NCBI GenBank assembly: GCA_947247005.1
Contig: OX365955.1
Location: forward strand, 8,628,001 to 8,692,000
DNA: 64,000 nucleotides
Source: Spisula solida
Taxonomy: Eukaryota; Mollusca; Bivalvia; Venerida; Mactridae
Reading direction: 5' to 3'
Shown: piece by piece, positions 45,101 through 53,765 of the stretch
Layout: each line of letters begins with the position of its first letter
Position numbering within the stretch: the stretch's first letter is position 1
Notes under the pieces: generated by a model
What the model was told of the DNA's origin: nothing
Database searches by the model: none
Seen by the model: only the letters and a program-made list of their open reading frames with translations
Program-made: the position numbers and the translations under genes

Positions 45101-47721
45101 ATTCAAGGTCAAAGGTTTGAATGTTACATCCGTGTCCGTTCCATAACTTTTTAATGCCTGTGCAGAATTGCATGAAACTGTTACCAAATGTGTAACTTAT
45201 AAAGACGACGTGCAGAACTTACGTCCCAACCCTGTCAGTTCAAGGTCAAGGTCACAATTCAAGGTCAAAGGTTTGAATCTTACATTTAGTGTCTGTTCCA
45301 TAACTTTTTAATGCCTGTGCCGAATTGCATGAAACTCATACCAAATGTGTAACTAATAAAGAGGACGTGCAGAACCAACATTCCAACTATGCCGGTTCAA
45401 GGTCAATGTCACAATTCAAGGTCAAAGGTTTGAATCTTACATGCGTGTCCGTTCCATAACGTTTTAATGGCTGGGACGAATTGCATGAAACTCATACCAA
45501 ATGTGTAACTAATTAAGACGACGTGCAGAACCAACATTCCCACCATGCTGGTTCTATGTCAAGGTCACAATTCAAGGTCAAAGGTTTGAATCTTACATTC
45601 GTGTCCGTTCCATAACTTTTTAATGCCTGGGCCGAATTCCATGAAACTCCTACCAAATGTGTAACTAATAAAGATGACATACAGAACCCACAGTCCAATC
45701 ATTCCGGTTCAAGGTCAAGGTCACAATTCAAGGTCAAAAGTTTGAATCTTGCATTCCGTGTCCACTCCATACCCTTTTAATGCCTCGGCCGAATTGCACG
45801 AAACTGAAACCAAATATGTAACTAATGATGACGGCGTGCAGAACCCATATTCCAACCTTGCTGGTTCAAAGTCAAGGTCACAGTTCAAGGTCAAAAGTTT
45901 AAATCTTACATTTTATGTCCGCTCTTTAACTTTTTTATGGCTGGGCTGAATTGCATGAAACTCATACCAAATGTATAAATAATAAAGCCGACATGTAGAA
46001 CCAACATTTCAACCATGCGGGGTCAAGATCACAGTTCAAGGTCAGAGGTTTAAATCTTACATTTCGTGTCCACTCTATAACTTTTTAACGCCTAAGCCCA
46101 ATTGCATGAAACTGATGCCAAATGTGTAACTAATAAAGATGACATACAGAACCCACATTCCAACCATGCCGGTTCAAGGGCAAGGTCACAGTTAATAGGT
46201 CAAAGGTTTGAACCTTACATTTCCCATCCGCTCCTTATTTTTTTAACGCATGGGCCAAATTGCATGTACTCGTAGCAAATGTTTAACTTATTGGACAATT
46301 CCACTGTTCATTAATGCGGCGGGGGATTATAGCCGTCTTTTGGACTGCCTTGTCTAAACATAGTGTAGCCTCGCAATTTGAATTCGTTATCCAAACTTTG
46401 GGTATAAGTAATGGATGTTTAGATGTTTAGATAGTATCATTTGCATTCCAATTTGAACACCCCTCGTACTTGGCTACGATAACTGATCAAACACTCGAAT
46501 TTCTGACCTTTTTAGTCGAGGGACCTAGCTGAGAGACTTAATAAGATAGCCTCTCGTGGTTTAGCTTTTATTATATTTTATAAGCTACTTACTTGTCCCA
46601 GCCATTGTGAGGTTTAAACATAGTCTTCAGTTCGCTTCCTTCACCGAGGTATATCGGTATTGTTCGCCGAAACTCGTGTCCGTCCTCAAGAGTCGCCTGT
46701 TTTCAATTTAATATAAAGTGTTTACGATCAATTCACTAGTACCTCGGCCCATGAATCACCAGTATAACAATGCAAACACAACATAGCAAAATAATTGAAA
46801 ATATATTATGAGTTTGGAAACAAAACAAAGCTATTCATTGACCAATTTATGTGTAAAATACTAAAATTACATGGTGAATACATAGTCATATATACGTGTA
46901 CAAAATGTATTTCCTAAATTTATGAGTGGCGAATTTGTGTGTGCCTTTAATCGCCAACCTTAGAGAATTTTTCAGAACCGTATGTTCATACAGTAGTCCC
47001 GATTAGTAATTCCGTAGATAACACCCGAACGGACGCATAGATAACAAGTGCAACTTGAATGAAAATATATTAAAGACCACGTCATTTATGTCTCAAGTCA
47101 TGTGCAGAACTCTTATACCAAAGAATAAAAAAACCTTAATTTAGGACACATTTGTAATCCACTTTTCAAACATATAATTATACATAGAAAACGCTTCATT
47201 AAGGTCCATCATTTTGTCTTCCCTTACTATAATCAGAAATGCACTGTGTCATAAAAAGAACAGTAAACTGCATAATCAGGTGATTAAAAACCAACCCAAC
47301 AAGATGAATTCATTCTTTTTATTTAAGATATAATGAATGTCGACCTGTGCTTTATCGATAATTCATGCATATCTCGGTTTCCTAGAAGTGTTTACAATGG
47401 TGAAACTTATGGTTGTGTTAGATTAAAAATAACTCATACCTCTACGATCGTTTTTATTTTTGTCTTAATCAGGTGGACACCTTCTCTCGATGTATTTTCA
47501 TTTTCACACCAATCCCTGGTCAGTGGCTCACATGTAGTGTTGGTAATACGAGCAGCGCAGTAGTCAGTACCAACAGCATTTGCTCCGCACCGAGTCGCAC
47601 TAAAAACATTTTCTTGCGAATGGATTACTCTCTTATACTTTGTATATATTGTTGCTCCTATAAGACAACTGTATCCACAAATGATAACAACAAATGTAAA
47701 GCTATTGACCATTGTACACAT
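33135..47721 (-). CDS. Galectin-like domain protein with N-terminal membrane segment (4 exons)
   Basis: Exons on the minus strand: 47721-47440, 46696-46593, 40243-40033, 33269-33135. All introns are GT-AG and phases (0, 2, 0) agree, giving 243 aa ending TAA. Residues 8-26 are hydrophobic (signal anchor or uncleaved signal), followed by K-Y-K-R. Residues 32-94 have four Cys and two N-glycosylation sequons (N61, N76), which fits an extracellular or lumenal location. Residues ~95-240 resemble a galectin sandwich: V-D-S-Q-N-V-A-L-R-I, H-V-C-L-N-S-R, V-G-T-E-D, then Y-T-I-K-I, F-K-I-S-L-D-G-E and a final strand pair. Galectins bind beta-galactosides through His, Asn, Arg, Asn, Trp and Glu. Here only the second Asn and Glu appear kept; the H-x-N-P-R and Trp positions are replaced, so ordinary galactose binding is doubtful. 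The basic residues after the hydrophobic segment argue against a simple type II topology. Introns 2 and 3 hold most of the local transposons. Other beta-sandwich lectin-like domains are possible. Confidence 0.65.
33345..33579. mobile_element. Hairpin-like palindromic element near the last exon
   Basis: Nested inverted repeats: 'ggtatgaatcccgttaaatc' pairs with 'cgggattcattccgtgtat', and 'ctctgacggaaatgaaaacc' pairs with 'ttcagttccgacagag', around a short centre near 33447-33470. It begins about 75 bp upstream (on the gene strand) of the last exon of the galectin-like gene. A foldback-type MITE is the simplest reading. Confidence 0.7.
33699..33959. mobile_element. 261-bp MITE with CAGTGTGGCCATA ends
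   Basis: Perfect 13-bp terminal inverted repeats CAGTGTGGCCATA / TATGGCCACACTG. The direct repeat TTTTC lies immediately outside each end (33694-33698 and 33960-33964), a probable 5-bp target duplication. The CAGTG tip with a 5-bp duplication recalls the minority of hAT-like elements that duplicate 5 bp. Contains no ORF. Confidence 0.75.
34790..34945 (-). mobile_element. tRNA-derived SINE, copy at 34.9 kb
   Basis: Read on the minus strand: 'gccgtggtatatgtttaggg', an anticodon-like loop 'tttgtat', then 'ctgggtttgattcccggtcg' (B box) and the body 'tccatatatggagcagttgt'. The T-stem folds but the D-arm does not. Same family as 60950-61105. Confidence 0.7.
35332..39756. mobile_element. 4.4-kb foldback-like element with long arms of tandem repeats
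   Basis: The tips are TTAGTCCATGAGCCA at the left and, in reverse complement, TTAGTCCATGGGCCA at the right. Both continue through a C run, CTAGGGAATTT, CACTATATTTTTCTGAAAGC and GTCTGCACTTTGGCC. Inside, each arm is built from diverged ~172-bp units, each with 'ttttttggggtaaaac' and 'aattttTGGAATC'. Left units start near 35464, 35637, 35811 and 35985. The right arm (38940-39756) also carries a ~345-bp duplication. The middle (36060-38480) is a degenerate 42-bp minisatellite. No transposase is visible. Long, internally repetitive inverted arms are the hallmark of Foldback (FB) elements of other animals; the relationship is inferred. It lies wholly in intron 3 of the galectin-like gene. No clear target duplication. 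Confidence 0.75.
36060..38480. repeat. Degenerate ~42-bp minisatellite, central part of the foldback-like element
   Basis: Recurring phrase 'attcctggtcctattgggta' then 'ctcataaccaccatgtacag', repeated some 50 times with substitutions and small indels. On the minus strand several stretches read as a 14-residue period with G-G-x-E-Y-x-I-x-P-x-M-x-V (for example near 36462-36701 and 37108-37329). Stops and frame changes break every frame, so it is not a working gene. Confidence 0.85.
40370..40585. mobile_element. Truncated relative of the 3684-3951 MITE (opposite orientation)
   Basis: It contains 'gaaaacaagaaaaaactgtc', 'aaacttcagtttggtcaaca', 'gaaaataggctcataagaag' and the terminal 'ttctaagccagcgatgtat', all matching the reverse complement of 3684-3951. 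The other end of the element is missing. It is just upstream, on the gene strand, of exon 3 of the galectin-like gene. Confidence 0.7.
41500..41690 (-). pseudogene. Possible mariner-type transposase helix-turn-helix relic
   Basis: A minus-strand reading gives L-G-T-G-R-K-F-T-I-R-Q-V-A-E-C-V-S-T-S, then I-K-H-I-T-K-M-R-K-I-S-A-V. This resembles the second helix-turn-helix of mariner-like transposases (R-x-T-I-R-E-x-A-E ... M-R-K-V-S-A). The frame is broken and no catalytic D,D,D/E region was found. Short and degenerate, so the call is weak. Confidence 0.3.
42120..46440 (-). pseudogene. CR1/L2-like LINE, nearly full RT, interrupted by a pearl-type element
   Basis: Minus strand. Endonuclease pieces are S-L-D-N-E-F-K-L-R-G-Y (46440-46340) and, beyond the 44717-46335 insertion, G-G-G-V-I-L-Y-V-N-D and V-G-Y-V-Y-R-P. 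Next come residues 43982-44182, one in-frame TAA (~43981), and a 479-codon reverse transcriptase frame (43957-42518). That frame has L-D-L-S-K-A-F-D-M-V-N-H, A-G-V-P-Q-G-S-V-L-G-P and an intact F-A-D-D. A frameshift near 42540 leads into the tail (A-G-P-K-L-W-N-S-L-P) ending near 42363. The endonuclease-RT junction appears shortened: conserved linker sequence is missing after H-A-P-V-R. The 3' UTR (42120-42180) has a 'gatgaaggctggtaaaagcc' hairpin. It lies in intron 2 of the galectin-like gene, on the same strand. The intact RT block suggests a fairly recent insertion, but the stop, the frameshift and the insertion make it inactive. Confidence 0.88.
44717..46335 (+). mobile_element. Pearl-type (Helitron-related) element with ~158-bp tandem repeats
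   Basis: Flanked by 6-bp direct repeats TCTTTT (44711-44716 and 46336-46341). The ends carry inverted AATCCCCCGCC / GGCGGGGGATT. Inside the left end is a microsatellite of 'gtccgtccgtgc' type, followed by about nine ~158-bp units, each with 'aactttttaatgcctgggcc', 'gaattgcatgaaactcatac' and 'ggttcaaggtcaaggtcaca'. This architecture matches the pearl elements described in oysters, non-autonomous relatives of Helentrons. It encodes no protein. It inserted into the endonuclease part of the LINE at 42120-46440, whose reading frame resumes exactly across one copy of the duplication. Confidence 0.85.
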
Positions 47722-47729
47722 GACGTTCA

Positions 47730-48475
47730 GTACACTAGCAAAAAGTCAATGCAGCAAAACAGACGGACACTTTCACTCAGAACAGACTGTTATAATATCC
47801 CTTCCCATGCCCTATTCACTTAGAAATGACGTGCTCTCCAACCGTGACAGTACTGTTGCCATAGTATTGTCTCCGCTAATAGATTCTCGACGCCTGGGGT
47901 CCGTTGCCTAAGCAAAGCGCTACCGAACGCATTTATTCCGATACCTCCCTTTCAATTGAATATAAAAGGTATGGTGTACCTCACGTAGAAAGCGCTACGA
48001 AGCGCTCGCCTATTTTAACAATCTTCTGATGATAGGTCTATCGAAACCATAAAAGACACGGGAGTGTCCGTAGATACATTTTACGGTACATGACAGGTCA
48101 GAACAAAAACCTACTTCAGGCATATACATAATTAATCAGGCAGGTGAGTGATTGTCAGTCAGTTTTTAAAGTGTAATTAATAAACGAATGACTAGAACAT
48201 AATTATATTATTTAAAATGGTAGTAATGCGTTTGACATTAAATGCTAAGTGACTGGAATGACAGGTATTTAAAATTATACCAAGTAAAACAATCGAAGCT
48301 ACTCTACTGACGTATATTGGTATACGTACATGTCCTAGTAAACGACAACAGTGACTAAATCATTTTAGACAAAAGTCCCCTAAGTGCATTATACTTATTT
48401 TTATTGAAAGCCTCCATGCATTAAAAAAGCTTAAGTAGTCCTTTACCATATTCGAAAGGTTGTGCGTATATCAAT
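47730..48475. other. Upstream region of the galectin-like gene
   Basis: Lies 5' of exon 1 on the minus strand, so it should hold the promoter. It has local repeats of 'aaagcgctacgaagcgctcg' type near 47915-48005. I cannot point to a convincing core promoter element. Confidence 0.35.
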
Positions 48476-48646
48476 GGTACGTAATCGCCCATCTAGTGAT
48501 GTAAGGAAACATTTTTTTCTAACCGTTTTGTGGACCCATGGAACAGTTTACCACAAAAAGTTGTCTCAGCGCCGACCTTGAGTAGTTTTAAGAAGATTAT
48601 GAGATCCACACCTATAATTGGCGAAGTGGATAATCAGGAAAAATAA
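48476..48646 (+). pseudogene. LINE ORF2 C-terminal fragment
   Basis: Reads R-N-R-P-S-S-D-V-R-K-H-F-F, a one-base shift, then S-N-R-F-V-D-P-W-N-S-L-P-Q-K-V-V-S-A-P and S-F-K-K before a TAA. This is the usual end of CR1/Nimb-type ORF2. 5'-truncated to about 170 bp. Confidence 0.75.
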
Positions 48647-48649
48647 AAA

Positions 48650-49507
48650 CAGTAAAGCATGTATACGTCGCTTGTGTGGGTGGCTAGCCGCTGACAGCGC
48701 TTCATTAGACCGCATCATAATAGCATTTAAGTTTTATGGTTTATATGTTAACAACTTGTAGTTCATAAATGTATAATTATAATATGGTAAAGAAAGTTAT
48801 GAATAGTGTACGTCTGATAAAATGCACTATTATACATAAACAGTGCAACCTGTCCAGAGCAGCCAACTATAGAACAGCAACCCCTCCTTTTAAGCAACAT
48901 ACTCATTTTGTTCCAGAAGTAACCATTCACTATACATTGCCCCTCTCCATAGTAACAACCTCTGTATAACAACAAAACTTTGTGTTTCCCAATGCGTGTT
49001 GCTCTAGAGAGGTTGTATTGAGCAGGAAGTGGTTAATTGTACCTGCAACTTAATAAATACACCGGTTATGTGTGGTGTAGTGGTGAAGTGGTTAGAAGGG
49101 CGTCCACCTCAGGAAAGCATACAACAAGAACTTTACCACAGAGAGTGTAGAGAGTCACACAAAGTACAAATTTACAGGTTGTATTGCTGTGTGTAGATAC
49201 GGGTGTCCTATAATATGTGCTACCATTACATCAGAATGCCAAGAGAAAATGCTTGATCTCATATGACATTGTCATAGTTATCATATCAATGGAAAGCTCA
49301 CATTTTATTCTGTATACATATACATGTATATATAACATGACCATATTACTATAAAGGCATTATGCAACACGATGGTAATGGTTTCGTCATAAGGGAGTTG
49401 CGAAACTGACGTGTACGATAGCTACACATACACCAAGACGTACTTGTAATTTATTTATATGTGCTTGCGAAACTTTACGTATACCCTATCACGTGACCGT
49501 TTAAAGC
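48650..49507. other. Non-coding region with a SINE-like fragment
   Basis: Near 49070-49110 'gtgtagtggtgaagtggtta' followed by 'gaagggcgtccacctcagg' resembles the 5' part of a tRNA-derived SINE, but I find no good B box. The rest is AT-rich. Confidence 0.35.
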
Positions 49508-50617
49508 ATGTTTTCCTCTTACAACTGACATGGGTGTAAGTAAAACACTAGGTTTTCCATTTGGAAATAATGAGTTGCTCATGTTCTATGTGTACCATTG
49601 TGACGAGGAATATAAACCTCAATTTCTGTTGTAGAATGTGCACGTACCTGGATGATGTACTGCACTTCACGTGCACGTACTCATGTACACGTTCTATTTC
49701 GCAACCTCCCTATAATCAGGTCACATACTGGTACAATTTGAATTGATAAACTATTGCTATAGTATATCTAAATTACATTATCCACGTACGACATGTATAA
49801 TATATTTCATGTCGCCAACACTTATGATAAAATTTGACAACGATAAATAATTTCACCCCGATGACATTTAATTTTATAAAATGAGTACAGACTAAATCTA
49901 TGATGTGTTATGTACACTATGCAATGCTTGAATGTGAATCAATTAGATAATTAATTTGATCCTATACTTTTACGAAAATACTTTATAGAATTATTAGTAG
50001 GCACATATAGTAGAACTCGAACCTATTCTATACAGCGCAGTCGGCTAACAATGAAAAGTACGAACGCATTGGACCATCCGGCTACAGCAACAACTAAACC
50101 CAACAGAAAGGTTGCGCAAATACTAGTAACCATTAATATTTAGCAATGCGACATCATCACACCACATATGTAATCGGACAACATCATTGACTATATATGT
50201 ATAGTCCGTTTAATCAGGACTGTCACTTGTATACAAAAATTGCAATATCATAACATTGTATTTTTATTGTTTTAAACATTATATTTTAATTGGAGAAAAG
50301 GGCAGTGAAAATCAATACTTTATTCAATATGCCACATACTAATGCATATGATATCTATTGAAATAAAACACTAATAAGAGAAATTGCAATGTTTACATAC
50401 AATATACTTTATAAATGACTGACCTGATTAAACGAGTGATATGTTCATGTAATAACATTGTCATTGTCTGCACAAATATAGCATCGTCCTATGTTCTACA
50501 AAAATAGGTTAATAATAAAATGCTCGGCAACTTATTAAGAACATAATTATAATACTGGTAGTGTTATCTTAAATTGGTCAAACTGATGTTGGCATACATT
50601 TTGAGTATGTGTCACAA
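49508..50617 (+). repeat. Segmental duplication, left copy
   Basis: Homologous along its length to 61808-62798. Shared landmarks, in order: 'tgttttcctctta', 'atataaacctcaa', 'tcatgtacacgttctatttc', 'ctggtacaatttgaattgat', 'caatgaaaagta', 'ccaacagaaaggttgcgc', and 'cttaaattggtcaaactg'. Beyond 50617 homology resumes at 55029, after the 4.4-kb element. Small indels throughout indicate an old duplication. Confidence 0.85.
50208..50433. mobile_element. 226-bp MITE with GTTTAATCAGG ends, copy 1
   Basis: Perfect inverted tips GTTTAATCAGG / CCTGATTAAAC, extended by CTGTCACTTGTAT-like sequence. The body contains 'tgttttaaacattatatttt' and 'aaattggagaaaagggcagt'-type blocks. Other copies are at 53165-53388 and 62437-62621. 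Copies 1 and 3 are carried by the segmental duplication; copy 2 is inside the 4.4-kb element. Confidence 0.85.
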
Positions 50618-52516
50618 CACTGTCGTGTAACTGCGCCGAACGGAATTTTCCGTGAGCCGGACGAGACAAACCAAGATGGCGGACAGTTTGAACGCTAAAG
50701 GGTAGGCGCTTGTTTCTTCTTCTTTAGATTTGTATAATTATGTACCGGTAGGAACACCACGCACCGGTTGGAATTCTCCGGAGAATATCAGCTTAAAAGT
50801 AGCAACGGTTGGGACACATAGGCTTATTTGGAAACGGTTGAGACACACTTATGTATCGTTTGCAGCTCAATGCCGAGATAGAGTATATTCATTGCGTTAA
50901 TTCAATTTAGGTAATAGGTATTGTCACTCTGACAAAAGTACATGTAGTATTTTTCTAAATATTGTAGAGAACTACATTTGAGGCAGCAATCCAGGAAACC
51001 GTTGATCATCTGGTTGTTAACCTTCAGACAAATGACACTTTTGTACTTTCAGTCAACAGACGACGAGTGTGAGCCTACTGGGAATATATATGTCACCCAA
51101 ACAACGAACTTTACAGTTATTCTTTGGTATCGTTTTGTTTTCTCATTATTAAATTGAAAGTTCAAGTTGTATAAAATAAATAACGTAAATCCAAGTGAAT
51201 AGGCCTAAGTTACATACTGAGCAACGCACATAATAGAACGGAAATACACATGTACTGAAATCGTAGAATATTATAAATACATGTAGTTTCATTTAATATG
51301 TTAACGATTCTTTAATAGCAAAATATACGATGTTCTAATAACTAAATAACATTAAAGATCAAGTGGCTTCATTACTGTGTCAGACAAAATCTGGGGGATA
51401 ATATACTTCGATGATATGCAAAGTTACACGTCTTTCAAAAAAAGTAATTCTTCATTTTACATATTGCAGATAACTTATCTACGTTTGATGCAGCGATCCA
51501 GGAAAACCTTATTTGGTTTTTAACCATCCAAACCAAATACACGGTTAAAACTCATGGGAGAATAAATCCTTGTCCATTGTGTAACAAGAGAAGTTTTTCC
51601 TGATACTCAAGATCCGTCCTATGCAATGTGTATTACAGACTAGTTCGATAGCGAAATTGGTATACAATTGTGTACCATCATGGATAAAAATGACTTTTTA
51701 AACAAATTCAACTGTTTGACAATCGGATCTCTTCCATAACTCTGATACATGCGAGCAGTCGATTCAGTGTCATTCTGGTCATCCTAATATTTGATGTTGT
51801 ATTGCTATTTTATTTGACCCGAAGTTCGATGATTTCTGTTATTATTTGTGATTATTGTGTGATACCCTTGATCTCTTAACTTTTTAATTACTAAATAATA
51901 AACCACCAATAAACCTTAAACAAATTCATAGTGTTTCATCTTACTTACATATATTTATACTTATAAATACAATCTTTCATGATATTAACACTCATAGTAC
52001 ACTGTACATATGTGTTTTTAAGTACAGTCAAACCTGTGTTAAAGACCTTATCTGATAACAAAGCAGGTGACCACTCTTACTACATTAGTTTGCAAAGACC
52101 TCCAATATTATCTTTTATCAGACCATTTTCATTTATATTGAATATATCAAGAGGAACCTTTCAGCTAAGGTCACTTTAGATGTTTCCAAGATGGTCGTTT
52201 TAGACAGGTTTCACTGTACTGATACACAGTAGAAATACACTAACACAATGATTGACACCGGTTCATTATACAGGTCGATCCATTATCTACATTATCTACA
52301 TTATCTTTGCATTGTGCAACATAATACATGTAATTATATTGATATACACAATGTACATGTAATGCTATTCTTGATACATAAATGTTACACAAATTGCAAC
52401 TATGACTAGAATGCCTGATTCTAGATACACTGTACGTCTTAATGGTCACATTGCAGAAAGCTATAAAAATTGCAGCAACAGGTTGTTCAACAATTTTAAA
52501 GTATTATTGTATATAA

Positions 52517-53150
52517 CGCCTAGGTACCACTGAGTATTTTTGCCTCAGCGATGTACTCCCGGTGGATATTAATGAGTTTCGGGAGGTATCGCTAACATAG
52601 TCATTGTGATCTAGGGGGTGCTTCGGGGGAAATCTTGAGACAATATGTGAAATCGGGAGGAAACGGGAGGCATCGTGAATTTACGCGTCGGCCCAACTGC
52701 CTTGAGGATGTACTGCCGATGGAAATCAGGAGGAACCCTTGATGTCTGACGAGAGCTCCAAGATGTCTCGGGGAAGCTTCAGGAAGTCTTGAAACATTTA
52801 GTGACATCGCGAACTCATCGGGAATTTTCAATGCATGTATCGAATTTATCCGATATACTCGCGATGCCATATCGGGACTATCCCGGGGAAGCATCCCCAA
52901 AGCCCGGGAATATCCCTGGGAGGTATCCCGAAGCACACAGAGTCTCGGTAAATGATCGGGGATACTTTCGCCTATTCCGCTAGGCATCCCATATGCTCTT
53001 GGTATTTCACTACAATGTCAGGAACCTTTGGGGATATTTAAACTTTTGGCGAACTTTCGTCGATATTTCGGTGACACATTCGCGGTCTCGGGATTTAATC
53101 CCCGAATATTCGCTGATATCCACAAACTTGATCATTCACAATATCGGAGG
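52517..53150 (+). repeat. GC-richer repeat related to the 4448-4668 MITE
   Basis: Opens 'cgcctaggtaccactgagta', then 'gatgtactcccggtgg' and 'ttaatgag', all present in reverse in the 4448-4668 element. It then continues into ~500 bp rich in 'cggga' and 'atccc' words. The matching far end was not found. The 128-codon minus-strand open frame here follows the low-complexity words and has no recognisable protein features. Confidence 0.55.
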
Positions 53151-53164
53151 CAGAGGTACAGTCC

Positions 53165-53388
53165 ATTTAATTAGGTCTGTCACTTGTATACAAACATAGC
53201 AATATAATAACATTGTAGTTTAATGTTTTAAACATTTTAATTGGAGAAAAAGGCAGTGAAAACCAATACCTTATTCATTAAGGTGCATACTTATACATTT
53301 AATATATATTGAGATAATACTTTAATAAGAGAAATTGCAATGTTTATGTTCATAATTTTATGTAAACAAGTGACCGACCTAAATAATC
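53165..53388. mobile_element. 226-bp-family MITE, copy 2
   Basis: Starts 'atttaattaggtctgtcact' and ends with the inverted 'agtgaccgacctaaataat'. The body matches 50208-50433 ('ttttaaacattttaattgga'). Confidence 0.8.
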
Positions 53389-53689
53389 CATTTATATATG
53401 GCGAAATATTTTGGAAATGTCAAGGGATGTACAGGTCGTCTCAATATACATTTCCGCTTGTTGAATGGTTATAATGTTATAATTTATTTGAACGTCATTT
53501 GATATTTTATATAAATCAGAACGTAAATAGCGATATTAAGGAATGATATACCTTCAACAAGGGGGTAAGTATTGTTTGACACCCTTGTGAATGAACTACT
53601 AGTATATTATATTATTTGATAGAATGTACATTTGTTCCTCAGTGAAAAAAATATTAAACCAACTGTCCTTATTTTTATTTCGTGTTTGG

Positions 53690-53765
53690 TATGACGCGGT
53701 CTGGGGTTTGAACCCAAGGCCTACTACACTCGAAGCTGGCGCTCTATCACTATGCCATCGAAGAG
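53690..53765 (-). repeat. tRNA-like SINE or pseudo-tRNA
   Basis: The reverse strand has A-box-like 'ggcatagtgatagagcgcc' and a T-arm 'ttgggttcaaaccccagacc' that pairs well. Acceptor and D-stem pairing are poor, so it is not called a functional tRNA. Located within the 4.4-kb element. Confidence 0.5.

Noticed and set aside
47434..47823. Plus-strand frames opposite exon 1 of the galectin-like gene
   Set aside because: They are shadows of the minus-strand exon, which has splice signals, phase agreement and protein-like features.
52601..52987. 128-codon minus-strand frame
   Set aside because: It follows low-complexity 'cggga/atccc' words in a repeat related to a MITE, with no protein-like motif or splice context.
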